Assembly (NCBI RefSeq): GCF_016925615.1
Contig: NZ_CP070499.1
Location: 1,798,001 to 1,862,000, forward strand
DNA: 64,000 nt
Source of the DNA: Natronosporangium hydrolyticum
Lineage (GTDB): Bacteria > Actinomycetota > Actinomycetes > Mycobacteriales > Micromonosporaceae
Reading direction: 5' to 3'
Under the pieces are notes generated by a model. It worked only from the letters and a program-made list of their open reading frames with translations, was not told where the DNA came from and did not search any database. Below are positions 35,563 through 45,100 of the stretch, in pieces (the first letter of the stretch is position 1; every line of letters starts with the position of its first letter). The translations under genes and the position numbers were made by a program.

Positions 35563-36147
35563 TCAGCCCGGCTGGCTCTCGGAGCGACGAGGCGGATTGA
35601 GCAGCTCCTCCTCCAATGGCAAGGCGCGGCCGAGCACCGCGAACCGGCGGACATCGCCCGGAAAGGTCAGGTTGCGCACCACATCGACGAACCCGAACCG
35701 TCGGTAGAGTCGCCACGCGCGGGAACGTTGCTCATCAGCCTCGGGTGTGGACAGTAATGTGGTGCTGCCGGAGGCTAGCCGGAGCAACGCGCGCAGCTGC
35801 GCGGCGCCGAGCCCGTGGCCCTGACCGCCGGGGCGCACATGGAGCTCGACCACTTCGAAGCAGTCCCGCAGCCACGGCCCCCGCTCCGCCGCCGGGATCG
35901 CGGCGCTCACCTGGTCGTGCCACCACTGTCCGGGCGCCGACCGGTAGCCGTACCCGAACCCGATCAACTCGCCGCTGCTGTCCAGGGTGGCCACCGCCCG
36001 GAAATCGGGCCGGCGCACGTGCGTAGCCAGATAGCCGCGGCGGGCCGCAACCGCCTCCGGGCGGTAACCCATCGCGTCAGAGTAGACGGCGAGCACATCG
36101 TCGACACGCCGGATCAGATCATCCGGTGTCCAGCGGACCAACCTCAT
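35563..36147 (-). CDS. GNAT-family N-acetyltransferase
   Basis: A 194-residue acetyltransferase. The motif A strand and loop read VVELHVRPGGQGHGLGAAQLRALL (QGxGLGxxQ, the CoA pyrophosphate loop), with RAWRLYRRFGFVDVVRNL as motif B. The N-terminus MRLVRWTPDDLIRRVDDVLAVY and FGYGYRSAPGQWWHD are seen in a group of actinobacterial GNATs of unknown substrate. Its start is four bases from the stop of the deacylase gene on the same strand, so the two form an operon. Confidence 0.85.
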   Translation of the reverse strand: MRLVRWTPDDLIRRVDDVLAVYSDAMGYRPEAVAARRGYLATHVRRPDFRAVATLDSSGELIGFGYGYRSAPGQWWHDQVSAAIPAAERGPWLRDCFEVVELHVRPGGQGHGLGAAQLRALLRLASGSTTLLSTPEADEQRSRAWRLYRRFGFVDVVRNLTFPGDVRRFAVLGRALPLEEELLNPPRRSESQPG

Positions 36148-36150
36148 CGA

Positions 36151-36642
36151 TCACGCCACGTCGGCTGGCGTCGCGCTGGTCACCCGCAAGAGTTCAGAGT
36201 AGGTGGTGGGGAAGACCGCCTGCGGGATGCCGCCGGCCGCCCAGATCTCCTCATGCCCGGCGAGTGACTCGTCCAGCAACGTGCGCACCGGCTTGGGGTG
36301 GCCGACCGGGGCGACCCCGCCGATCGGCTGGCCGGTGTGCAGCCGGACGAACTCCGGCGTGGCCCGGCGGACCCACGGCGCCCCGACCGTAGTCGCGACT
36401 CGGTCGGTGTCGACCCGGTGGGCGCCGGAGGTGAGCACCAGCAGCGGCTCACCGCCGGCGTCGAAGACGAGCGAATTGGCGATCTGGCCGACGGTCACCG
36501 CCAATGCCGCGGCCGCGGCGGCGGCGGTGTGAACCCCCGCGGGAAGAATCCGGATGCTGGTGGGTGATCCGGCAGCGTCGCGCGCGTCGGCGGCGTCCAG
36601 CGCCTGCTGGACTGCCTGGGCATTGGGATGCAGCTGTGGCAT
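36151..36642 (-). CDS. YbaK/ProX-type aminoacyl-tRNA deacylase
   Basis: A 163-residue YbaK-domain protein: VGQIANSLVFDAGGEPLLVLTSGAHRVDTDRV (with the conserved substrate-pocket Lys replaced by Asn in IANSLVF), TPEFVRLHTGQPIGGVAPVGHPKPVRTLLDE and a C-terminal AGGIPQAVFPTTYSELLRVT. This family removes mischarged amino acids from tRNA, for example Cys or Ala from tRNA-Pro. The ATG giving MPQLHPNAQAVQQALD was chosen; the longer frame upstream is not protein-like. It is immediately upstream of the GNAT gene. Confidence 0.85.
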   Translation of the reverse strand: MPQLHPNAQAVQQALDAADARDAAGSPTSIRILPAGVHTAAAAAAALAVTVGQIANSLVFDAGGEPLLVLTSGAHRVDTDRVATTVGAPWVRRATPEFVRLHTGQPIGGVAPVGHPKPVRTLLDESLAGHEEIWAAGGIPQAVFPTTYSELLRVTSATPADVA

Positions 36643-36751
36643 GCGCCCATCCTGCCCCTCCCCGCGCCAACGATCAAACTCCGTTGAACGCCGGTCGCTG
36701 GCGTGCCACCATCCGCTGCCATAGTCGGCCGACGAAGGGAAGGAAGGCAAC

Positions 36752-37555
36752 ATGACCAGATCTCACGTGGCGATCGTGACCGGCGCCAACCACGGCATCG
36801 GTGCGGCCACCGCGGTCGCGCTGGCGGCCCGAGGATGCGCGGTGCTCTGTACCTACTGGCGGCTGCAGGACCCGGTGGATGAGGGGATCCCCGAGGCGCA
36901 CCGGCGGCACCGCGCGGCCGGCGCCGAGCAAGTGGTCGCGCAGATCGAGGCGGCCGGCGGGCGGGCAGAGGCGGTCGAGGAAGACCTCTCCGACCCGGCC
37001 GCACCCGCCCGCCTGTTCGATCGGGCGGAGCACCTACTCGGCCCGGTGGACATCCTGGTCAACAACGCCACCGGCTGGTTGGCCGACACCTTCGCCCCCG
37101 CCAGCGTCGACCGGCTCGGCCGCGGCCTGCAGCCGGTCACTGCCGCCGCATGGCAGCAGCAGTTCGCGGTGGACGCGCAGGCGCCAGCGCTGTTGATCGC
37201 CGAACTAGCCCGCCGGGTCGCGGCCCGCGGCGGTGGCTGGGGGCGGATCGTCGGCCTGCACTCCGGCGGCGAACTCGGCTTCCCGGAGGAGGTCTCGTAC
37301 GGGGCGGCGAAGGCGGCCCAGCTCAACTACACCATGTCCGCGGCGGTGGAGCTGGCGCCGTTAGGCATCACCGCCAACATGGTCCACCCGCCGGTCACCG
37401 ACACCGGCTGGGTCACCGAGGCGGTCCGCGAAACGGTGGCGGCCAGCCCGGCGCTGGTGCACGTGGCAGACCCGGCGGAGGTAGCGGAGGTGATCGCGTA
37501 CCTCTGCTCGGACGCGGCGAAGCTGATCACCGGGAACCTGATCACGCTCCGCTGA
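36752..37555 (+). CDS. Short-chain dehydrogenase/reductase
   Basis: A 267-residue classical SDR: cofactor motif VTGANHGIGAATAVAL, DILVNNATGWL (NNA motif), catalytic Ser in VGLHSGGELGFPEEVSYGAAKAAQ with YGAAK, and HPPVTDTGWV after it. It resembles 3-ketoacyl-ACP reductase-like SDRs but has an unusual insertion (RLQDPVDEGIPEAHRRHRAAG) after the second strand. Substrate unknown. Divergent from the deacylase gene over a 109-base gap; a GGAAGG ribosome-binding site precedes the ATG. Confidence 0.88.
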   Translation: MTRSHVAIVTGANHGIGAATAVALAARGCAVLCTYWRLQDPVDEGIPEAHRRHRAAGAEQVVAQIEAAGGRAEAVEEDLSDPAAPARLFDRAEHLLGPVDILVNNATGWLADTFAPASVDRLGRGLQPVTAAAWQQQFAVDAQAPALLIAELARRVAARGGGWGRIVGLHSGGELGFPEEVSYGAAKAAQLNYTMSAAVELAPLGITANMVHPPVTDTGWVTEAVRETVAASPALVHVADPAEVAEVIAYLCSDAAKLITGNLITLR

Positions 37556-37594
37556 TCGCGACCAGGACGTGGGCCGATCGGGCAGAATGGCGCG

Positions 37595-38593
37595 ATGCAT
37601 TACGTGATCATCGGTGCGGGCGCAGTCGGCGGCACCATCGGCGGACGGCTCCACCAGCACGGACACCGAGTCACCCTGGTGGCGCGCGGGGCACAGCTGG
37701 CGGCGCTGCGCGACGCGGGGCTGCGACTGGCCACGCCGGTGGCGGAGCACCAGCTGGCCGTGCCGGTGGTCGCCGGACCGGCGGAGCTCGAGCTGACCCC
37801 CGACTGCACGCTGATCCTGACCGTCAAGTCGCAAGACACCGTCGCCGCACTGGACACGTGGGCGGACGTCCCGGTGCGGGGCGGCGGCGTCGCCGGCGAC
37901 CGGCTGCCGCTGGTCTGCGCCCAGAACGGGGTCGCCAACGAGCCGGCGGCGCTGCGCCGCTTCGCCCAGGTGTATGCGGCCTGCGTGTGGCTGCCGGCCA
38001 CCTACCTGGCGGCGGGCACGGTCGCGGCCCAGGGGCACCCATACTCTGGGCAGCTACAGCTGGGCCGCTATCCGGAACCCGACCCGCCCGGTCCCGCGCT
38101 GGAGCAGCTCGCCGCCGACCTGACCGGCAGCGCGGTCGCCGCCAGCGTCCGGCCCGACCCGATGCGGTGGAAGTACGGCAAACTGCTGGCGAACCTGGCG
38201 AACGGGCTCGACGCCCTCTTCGACGAACGTGACCCGGAGCTGCTCACCCAGGTACGCGATGAGGGTGCGGCGGTGCTGCGGGCGGCGGGAACCCCGCACA
38301 CCACGCGGGCGGAGGAGGCCGCGGAGCGAGGGGACCGGGTGGAGCTGCGGCCGGTGGCCGGCCAGCGCCGGGCCGGCAGTTCGACCCGGCAGAGCCTGGC
38401 CCGGGGCGCCGGCTCGGTGGAGGTCGACTATCTCAACGGTGAGATCGTTCTACTGGGGCGGCGGCACGGCGTCGAGACCCCGGCCAACCTTGCGGTGCAG
38501 CGGGCGGTCCGGCGGGCGGTCCACGACGGAACCGCCCCCGGCCAGTTCCCGGTAGCCGAGTTCCGGGCCATCCTCGCCGCCAGCGACAGTTAG
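37595..38593 (+). CDS. Ketopantoate reductase family protein (ApbA/PanE)
   Basis: A 332-residue protein with the NADP-binding start YVIIGAGAVGGTIGGRLHQHGH, the TVKSQDT segment with catalytic Lys, LVCAQNGVANE, and a C-terminal helical domain with KYGKLLANLANGLDAL and SSTRQSLARGAGSVEVDYLNGEIVLLG, which match PanE (Lys, Asn and Glu of the active site). Likely reduces 2-dehydropantoate to pantoate for coenzyme A, though a paralogous function is possible since it is not next to pan genes. It follows the SDR gene by 39 bases. Confidence 0.85.
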   Translation: MHYVIIGAGAVGGTIGGRLHQHGHRVTLVARGAQLAALRDAGLRLATPVAEHQLAVPVVAGPAELELTPDCTLILTVKSQDTVAALDTWADVPVRGGGVAGDRLPLVCAQNGVANEPAALRRFAQVYAACVWLPATYLAAGTVAAQGHPYSGQLQLGRYPEPDPPGPALEQLAADLTGSAVAASVRPDPMRWKYGKLLANLANGLDALFDERDPELLTQVRDEGAAVLRAAGTPHTTRAEEAAERGDRVELRPVAGQRRAGSSTRQSLARGAGSVEVDYLNGEIVLLGRRHGVETPANLAVQRAVRRAVHDGTAPGQFPVAEFRAILAASDS

Positions 38594-38700
38594 CCCCACC
38601 CCACCCCACCCCACCCCACCCCGCCCGCCCGCCCGCGCCCTGCCCGGCCCGCGCCCTGTCCGGCCCGCGCCCTGCCCGGCCCGCGCCCCGCCGGGTCCGG
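38594..38700. repeat. Low-complexity tandem repeats (CCCCA)n and 16-bp units
   Basis: Directly after the panE-like stop, CCCCA is repeated five times (38594-38618), followed by C/G-rich sequence and three tandem copies of a 16-base unit, GCGCCCTGCCCGGCCC (38635-38682), with one base change, plus a decayed fourth. No spacer structure of CRISPR type. The entire gene-free stretch 38594-39121 contains these repeats, the hairpin at 38711-38789, and the promoter region of the HEPN gene. Confidence 0.85.
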
Positions 38701-38710
38701 ACATTTCGGG

Positions 38711-38789
38711 CTTGGTTGGCCAGGGAGGGATCTTGTGCCCGGGAAAGTCCGACATTCCCGTATGCAAGATCCCTCCCCAGCCAACCAAG
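38711..38789. repeat. Long imperfect palindrome, 25-bp arms (23/25)
   Basis: The arm 38711-38735 (begins CTTGGTTGGC, ends GGGATCTTG) is inverted at 38765-38789 with two mismatches; the 29-base centre contains a further inner pair CGGGAA / TTCCCG. The whole could fold into a hairpin of nearly 80 nt. It may be a bidirectional terminator, or a small palindromic mobile repeat. It has no T-run and is not flanked by direct repeats that I can see. Confidence 0.75.
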
Positions 38790-39121
38790 AAGTACATGCT
38801 CGCTGGCGCGGAGATCCGCAGGTGGATGAAGAGGCATATAGCCGATTTGTGCGGGCGACGTCAACGGGAGGACTCCGAAGTCAGTGGATCGGAGTAATGT
38901 TGCCGACGCGTTGGCACGAGTGTTCGACAAGTTCGAACGGCAGTGCTAATCTCAGAGAGTCGCTGGCTCGCCACTTCCGACCCCCGGGCGGCGAGCCGCG
39001 ACCCCCCGTCGGGCGGGGCGGTGAGGGGAAGCATCGCCTCGCCCGGCACCGAGCTGCGCCTTCCTCCGCAGCGAATGTCTGTAGGTCACATACATATCGC
39101 TCGGATCTCGGAGGAGGAGTC

Positions 39122-39607
39122 ATGCCTGCCAGTTCGGTGGTCACCATCCCCGCTCATGTGTTGCCCCACCGCAGCCCCGCGGAGCTGCTCCGGCTGGCCC
39201 GGCAAGGGCTCGCTGAAGCGTCGATCACTCGCCCGGATGGCCTGCGGTACGCCGCGGCGCACCTCGCGGCGTTGCGGGCCGCCGCCGCGGTGTTGGCTAT
39301 CCGGGCGCAGCCCGCGCCGCGTCGCCGTAACCAGCTGACCAGTGTCTGGGCGCTGCTCGTCCGGGTCGCTCCGGAGCTGGGGGAGTGGGCCGCCTACTTC
39401 GCGGCGGGTGCTACCCGACGGGCGGCGGCGGAGGCGGGAGTGCCCCGTGTGGTCACTGGCCGGGAAGCCGACGACCTCTTGCGGGCGGCCGAGCAGTTCG
39501 TCGCGGTGGTCGAGGTGGGGCTCGGCCTCACCCAGCCTGTGCCGGTCTCCCAGCCTGCGCCGGTCTCCCAGCCGCCCGCCAGACATGCGGCGTTAGCTGC
39601 TGCTTGA
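39122..39607 (+). CDS. SAV_6107-like HEPN-domain protein
   Basis: A 161-residue helical protein: VLPHRSPAELLRLARQGLAEA, GLRYAAAHLAALRAAAAVLAIRAQP, LTSVWALLVRVAPELGEWAAYFAAGA and ADDLLRAAEQFVAVVEVGLG. This is the pattern of the SAV_6107-type HEPN family that precedes imuA'/dnaE2 genes in actinomycetes; the name is from memory. The C-terminus carries a short duplicated stretch (two copies of PVSQPAP-like units). HEPN proteins are often RNases or nucleotide-binding, but no RxxxxH motif is obvious. ATG preceded by a GGAGGAGGAG ribosome-binding site. An imperfect LexA-like box (GGCACGAGTGTTCG, 38913-38926) lies upstream. Confidence 0.8.
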   Translation: MPASSVVTIPAHVLPHRSPAELLRLARQGLAEASITRPDGLRYAAAHLAALRAAAAVLAIRAQPAPRRRNQLTSVWALLVRVAPELGEWAAYFAAGATRRAAAEAGVPRVVTGREADDLLRAAEQFVAVVEVGLGLTQPVPVSQPAPVSQPPARHAALAAA

Positions 39608-39638
39608 CACTGCTGGCACCGGGGGGCGGTTGCGGGTG

Positions 39639-40493
39639 ATGGCGCAGGAGTTGTCCGCGGCAGGGCTACAGTCGGCCAGTTCGCTGGCGACCGCCGGTGA
39701 GCCGGGTCGATTTCTGCCGGTTGCCGAGGGGTTGCAGCAGCTGCTGCCCGGGCTTCGCCGCGGCAGCACAGTGGCGGTGGGCCCCGGCGCGACTTCGCTG
39801 CTACTGGCGCTGTTGGCCGAGGCCTCCGCGGCGGGAAGCTGGGCTGCGGTGGTGGGGATGCCCGACTTGTATGGTCTGGCGGCGCACCAGGCGGGGTTGG
39901 CGCTGGACCGGCTGGCGTTGGTGCCCTACCCAGGTCCAGAGTGGCCATCGGTGGTCGCGGCGCTGCTCGACGGGGTCGATCTGGTGGCGGTCGCCCCGCC
40001 GGCCGGGGTTCCGGACCGGCTCGCAAGCCGGTTGGCGGCTCGGGCTCGGCAGCGGGGTTCGGTGCTCCTTCCATACGGCTGCTGGCCCGGCGCGGATTTC
40101 GTGCTCGCCACCGAATCGGCCGAGTGGGAGGGGATCAGCGCCGGATATGGCCGGTTGCGTTGTCGAGAGGTGACAGTGGTGGCGCAGGGACGTCGCCGCG
40201 GCGGTCAACCCCGCCGGGTCCGGGTTCGGCTCCCGGACCAGGTTGGTCGACTCGCCAGCGGCCAGCCCGACACCGCGCCGGTCACCGCCCTACCGTCCCG
40301 CACCGGAGCGTCGAACGGGTCACCGTCGAGCGCCGGCTCGCCCCGGCCGGTGCTGGCCCTGCTCCCCGGCGGCGCCAGCGGGGCAGCCGTGGCGGCGTCG
40401 CCGGACCGGACGCCCGGGCCGGCAGCTGGTCCCCCCGGGCAGCCACAGGCAGTTCAGGCCGGGGCGGTGCCCGGGGAAGGCAGGGCGGCATGA
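39639..40493 (+). CDS. ImuA'-like RecA-related protein
   Basis: A 284-residue protein directly upstream of imuB and overlapping it (ATGA). FLPVAEGLQQLLPGLRRGSTVAVGPGATSLLLALLAEASAAGSWAAVVGMPDLYGLAAHQAGLALDRL resembles a RecA-like core, but the Walker A reads GPGATSLL without the Lys, so ATP hydrolysis is unlikely. The C-terminal third is Pro/Gly/Ala-rich. ImuA' bridges ImuB and other partners in mycobacterial mutasomes. TTG 39630 and GTG 39636 are alternative starts to the ATG used here. Confidence 0.78.
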   Translation: MAQELSAAGLQSASSLATAGEPGRFLPVAEGLQQLLPGLRRGSTVAVGPGATSLLLALLAEASAAGSWAAVVGMPDLYGLAAHQAGLALDRLALVPYPGPEWPSVVAALLDGVDLVAVAPPAGVPDRLASRLAARARQRGSVLLPYGCWPGADFVLATESAEWEGISAGYGRLRCREVTVVAQGRRRGGQPRRVRVRLPDQVGRLASGQPDTAPVTALPSRTGASNGSPSSAGSPRPVLALLPGGASGAAVAASPDRTPGPAAGPPGQPQAVQAGAVPGEGRAA

Positions 40494-42091
40494 CCTCCCC
40501 GCGGACGCTGTTGATCTGGTGCCCGGACTGGTCGGTGATCGCTGCCGAACAGTTCGCCGGAGTGTCCGCGAGCCGGCCGGTGGCGGTCATGCACGCCAAC
40601 CGGGTGGTCGCCTGCTCGGTAGCCGCCCGGGCGGAGGGGGTCGGGCCAGGGCTGCGGCGCCGCGAGGCGCAGAGTCGTTGTCCGCAGCTGATCGTGCTGG
40701 CGCACGATCCGATGCGCGACATGCGGGCGTTCGAACCAGTGCTAGCGGCGGTCGAGCAGGTGGTGGCGGGGGTGGCGGTGCTGCGCCCAGGTAGTTGCGC
40801 GGTCGCCGCTCGGGGACCGGCCCGCTACTTCGGATCCGAGGAGCGGGCGGCCGAGCACATTGTGGAGCAGATTGCGCAGGAGTGTGCGGTGGAGGCGCGC
40901 GTCGGCATCGCCGAAGGGATCTTCGCCGCGGAGCTGGCCGCCCACGCCGGCCAGATCGTCCCCGCGGGCACTACCCGGGAGTTCCTGGCCGGGGTTGAGG
41001 TGACCGCGTTGGCGCGACCCGAACTCACCTCGCGACTTCAGCGACTCGGCATCGCCACCCTCGGCGACTTCGCCGCGCTGCCGGCCGGAGACGTGATGAC
41101 CCGGTTCGGGTTCGACGCCGGGCTGGCGCACCGGCTCGCCGCTGGGGAGGATCCGCAGCCGTTGGCGGTCCGGCGCCCACCGCCGGAGCTGGTCGTCGCC
41201 GACGAGTACGAAGAGCCACTGGCACGGATCGACCAGGCGGCCTTCGCGGGGCGGGCACTGGCCGAACGGCTGCATGATCGGCTCGCCGCGCACGGGCTGG
41301 CCTGCACCCGACTGGGCATCGAGGCGGTCACCGCCCACGGCGAAGAGCTGCACCGCAGTTGGCGGCACGACGGGTTGCTGACGGCGGCAGCGATCGCCGA
41401 CCGGGTGCGGTGGCAGTTGGCGGGATGGCTGCAACCGCACCCCCGAGGTGGCGCGGCTGCGGGCCGGGGCGGGCCGGGCGCGGCGGCGTCTACGCGGAAC
41501 GCGGCGGAGTGGGCGCGGCCAACCGCCGGTATCCGGCGGCTACGGCTGCTGCCCGAAGGTGTTCTCGACCATGCCGGGCTACAGCCAGGGCTCTGGGGCG
41601 AATGGGGGGAGGAGCGGGAACGCGCGGGCCGTGCCCTGGCCCGGGTGCAAGGGCTACTCGGCCCCGAAGGGGTGGTCACCGCGGTGTTGCAGGGCGGCCG
41701 TTCCCTGGCCGAGCAGGTGCGGTGGGTGCCGTGGGGAGACGAACGGGAAGAGCCCGAGACCGCGCCCCCGTGGCCCGGTCGGCTGCCAACACCCAGCCCG
41801 GCCACCGTGTTCCGGAGCCCGACCCCGGCTGTGGTCTGCGACCGGGCCGGCCGGCCGGTTCAGGTCAGCGCCCGGTTGCTGGTCAGCGCCCCGCCGGCGC
41901 GGCTGCAACTGGGCGACGAGCAGGAGGTCGAGATCACCGCCTGGGCGGGTCCGTGGCCGGTAGACGAACGATGGTGGGCACCCGCCGAGGCGTACCGGGT
42001 GGCGCGGTTCCAGCTGTGCCTGGCGGACGGGCGGGCGATGCTGGTGAGCCTTTCGGCGGGCCAGTGGTTGGTGGAGGCCGAGTATGACTAG
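40490..42091 (+). CDS. imuB: ImuB, inactive Y-family polymerase-like mutasome protein
   Basis: A 533-residue Y-family-like protein. The N-terminus RTLLIWCPDWSVIAAEQFAG lacks the catalytic Asp of DinB (DMDxFF), and the second acidic motif (SxDE) is replaced in LRPGSCAVAARGPARYFGS, so it should not polymerise DNA. The little-finger-like region and the C-terminal part (EEVEITAWAGPWPVDERWW) are typical of ImuB, which tethers DnaE2 to the sliding clamp. It starts within the ImuA' stop. About 47 bases later dnaE2 begins, and the three probably form one SOS-type operon. Confidence 0.88.
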   Translation: MTSPRTLLIWCPDWSVIAAEQFAGVSASRPVAVMHANRVVACSVAARAEGVGPGLRRREAQSRCPQLIVLAHDPMRDMRAFEPVLAAVEQVVAGVAVLRPGSCAVAARGPARYFGSEERAAEHIVEQIAQECAVEARVGIAEGIFAAELAAHAGQIVPAGTTREFLAGVEVTALARPELTSRLQRLGIATLGDFAALPAGDVMTRFGFDAGLAHRLAAGEDPQPLAVRRPPPELVVADEYEEPLARIDQAAFAGRALAERLHDRLAAHGLACTRLGIEAVTAHGEELHRSWRHDGLLTAAAIADRVRWQLAGWLQPHPRGGAAAGRGGPGAAASTRNAAEWARPTAGIRRLRLLPEGVLDHAGLQPGLWGEWGEERERAGRALARVQGLLGPEGVVTAVLQGGRSLAEQVRWVPWGDEREEPETAPPWPGRLPTPSPATVFRSPTPAVVCDRAGRPVQVSARLLVSAPPARLQLGDEQEVEITAWAGPWPVDERWWAPAEAYRVARFQLCLADGRAMLVSLSAGQWLVEAEYD

Positions 42092-42137
42092 CCGGCGACC
42101 GCGACCGGCCAGGGCAAGAGTCCGGAGCTGATCGGCG

Positions 42138-45100
42138 ATGGGATGGAACAACCCGGCGGTGCCGTGGTCGGAGTTGGAACGGGTGCTGTCTGGACGCCCC
42201 GGCACCCCGGCGGTGGTGGATCCACTCGCGGTCGAGCCGGGTGAGCAGGCGGCACCGGAGTCGCCGCACCGGCGTCGGCGTCCGCCGTACCGGGCGTCGC
42301 CGCTGCTGCGGACCGCCGATCCGATCGAGTACGCAGAGCTGCACTGCCACTCCAATTTCAGTTTTCTGGACGGGGCGAGTCACCCCGAGGAGTTGGTGGC
42401 GGAGGCGGCCCAGCGGGGCCTGTCGGGGTTGGCGCTCACCGACCACGATGGTTTCTACGGGGTGGTGAGGTTCGCCGAGGCCGCCCGGGAGCATGGCCTG
42501 CCCACCCTGTTCGGGGCGGAGCTGTCGGTGGAGCTGCCCGGCCCCCGTACCGGGGTGCCGGACCCGGCCGGGCGGCATCTGCTGGTGCTCGCCGACGGGC
42601 CCACCGGGTATGCCCGGTTGTCGCGCACCATCGCCGAGGCGCAGCTGCGCGGCGGCGAGAAGGGCAAACCCGACTACCAGCAGCTGGAGGCGGTGGCGGA
42701 GTCGCTCGCCGGGGAGGTGCTGGTGTTGACCGGTTGCCGCAAGGGTCATGTGCCGGCCGCGTTGGCCGCGGCCGGCCCGGCCGCCGCGGCCCGGGAGTTG
42801 TCCCGGCTGATCTCGCTGTTCGGGGTTGAGCGGGTGGCGGTGGAGTTGACCAGCCACGGCGACCCGGGCGACGACGAGCGGCACGAACAGCTTGCGGAGT
42901 TGGCCCGCGCCGCGGGCGTGCCGGTGGTGGCGACCAACAACGTCCACTACCACGCCCCCGGGCGGCATCGGCTCGCCGCCGCGCTGGCGGCGGTCCGCGC
43001 CCGGCGCAGCCTGGACGACCAGGTTGGGTGGCTGCCGGCGGCGGGGACCGGGCATCTTCGCGGTGGGAGCGAGATGGCGGCCCGGTTCGCGGCATGGCCG
43101 CAGGCGGTGGCCCGGGCCGCCGCGTATGGGCGGGAGCTCGCCTTCGACCTGAAGGTGGTGGCGCCGAAGCTGCCGGCATATCCCACCCCGCCGGGTCACA
43201 CCGAGATGAGCTGGCTGCGGCAGCTCACGGCGGAGGGTGCGCAGGTGCGCTACGGCGACGACCCGCGGGCCCGGCGGCAACTCGCCCACGAGCTGGCGAT
43301 GATCGAGCAGCTCGGCTTCCCCGGCTATTTTCTGGTCATCTACGACATTGTGACCTTCTGCCGGGAGCAGCGGATCTTCTGCCAGGGGCGTGGCTCCGCC
43401 GCCAATTCGGCCGTGTGTTACGCCCTAGGCATCACCAATGTGGATGCGGTCGCGCATGAGCTGTTGTTTGAGCGGTTCCTGGCGCCGGAGCGGGACGGAC
43501 CGCCCGACATCGACATCGACATCGAGTCGGATCGCCGGGAAGAGGTCATCCAGTACGTCTACCAACGGTACGGGCGGCAGCACACCGCCCAGGTCGCCAA
43601 CGTCATCTCCTACCGGCCCCGGTCGGCGGTGCGGGACATCGCTCGGGCGTTCGGGTTCTCACCGGGGCAGCAGGATGCCTGGAGCAAACAGATCGACCAC
43701 TGGCACGGCGCGGCGGTCGCCGATGTGGCGGGGGTCCCGCCGCAGGTGGTGTCGTACGCCGACGAGGTGCAGACCTTTCCTCGGCATCTGGGCATCCACT
43801 CCGGCGGGATGGTGATCTGCGACCGGCCGATCGTCGAAGTGTGCCCGGTGGAGCATGCCCGGATGCCCGGCCGCACCGTGTTGCAGTGGGACAAAGACGA
43901 CTGCGCCGCGGTGGACCTGGTCAAGTTCGACCTGCTCGGGTTGGGGATGCTCTCGGCGTTGCGGTATACGTTCGACCTGGTCGACGAGGGCTGGCAGCTG
44001 CACACCATCGGCCAGGAGGACCCCGAGGTGTACGACATGCTCTGCCGGGCCGACTCGGTCGGGGTGTTCCAGGTGGAGAGTCGGGCGCAGATGGCGACGC
44101 TGCCGAGGCTGAAACCCCGGACCTTCTACGACCTGGTGGTGGAGGTGGCGTTGATCCGGCCGGGGCCGATCCAGGGCGGCTCCGTCCACCCGTACATTCG
44201 GCGTAAGAACGGGCAGGAGCCGGTGACCTACCCGCATCCGTTGATGCGCGGGGCGCTGGCCAAGACCTTGGGGGTGCCGCTGTTTCAGGAGCAGCTGATG
44301 CAGTTGGCGATCGACGTGGCCGGGTTCAGCGCGGTGGAGGCCGATCAGCTGCGCCGGGCGATGGGGGCCAAGCGTTCAACCGAGCAGATGGCGCGGCTGC
44401 GGGATCGGCTCTACGCCGGGATGGCCGGCAACGGGATCGTCGGCGACCTCGCCGACGACATCTTCCGGAAGCTGTCGGCCTTCGCAAATTATGGCTTTCC
44501 GGAGAGCCATGCGATCAGCTTCGCCTATCTGGTGTACGCCAGCTCGTGGCTGAAACGCTACTACCCGGCCGCGTTCTGCGCTGGGTTGCTGAACGCCCAG
44601 CCGATGGGGTTCTACTCGCCGCAGACGTTGGTGGATGATGCCCGGCGGCACGGGGTGGTGGTGCGGGGCCCGGACATCAACGCCAGCCGGGCCGGTGCCG
44701 CGTTGGAGCCGCCGGAGGTGGCGGGCGGGCCGCGGCACGGCTCTGGGGCGTCGCCGGCCAGTTGGGGGGTGGGCGGTCCGGTGGTCCGGCTCGGCCTGGC
44801 CAGCGTGCGGACGGTGGGGTCGGCGGTGGCCGAGGCGATCGAGGCGGAGCGGGTGCGGGGCGGGCCGTTTCCGGATCTGGTGGCGGTGGCGCGCCGGTTG
44901 GCGGTGGCCGGCACCCCGGTGAGCGCGGCGCAGCTGGAGGCGCTCGCCACCGCCGGGGCGTTCGGCTGTTTCGGGCTGACCCGGCGGGCGGCGTTGTGGG
45001 CGGCCGGAGCGGCGGCGCAGGAGGCGGTGGACCGGCTGCCCGGCACGGTCACCGGCGCGGTCGCGCCGCCGTTGCCGGGGATGGACGAGGTGGCGCGGCA

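Noticed and set aside
38594-38700. Tandem repeats as a possible CRISPR array
   Set aside because: Units are directly adjacent without unique spacers and are too short; no cas genes are present.
38931-38938. GTTCGAAC as a LexA box of the mutasome genes
   Set aside because: The actinobacterial LexA site is CGAAC-N4-GTTCG; this palindrome has the half-sites in reverse order without spacer, so it is not a canonical box.
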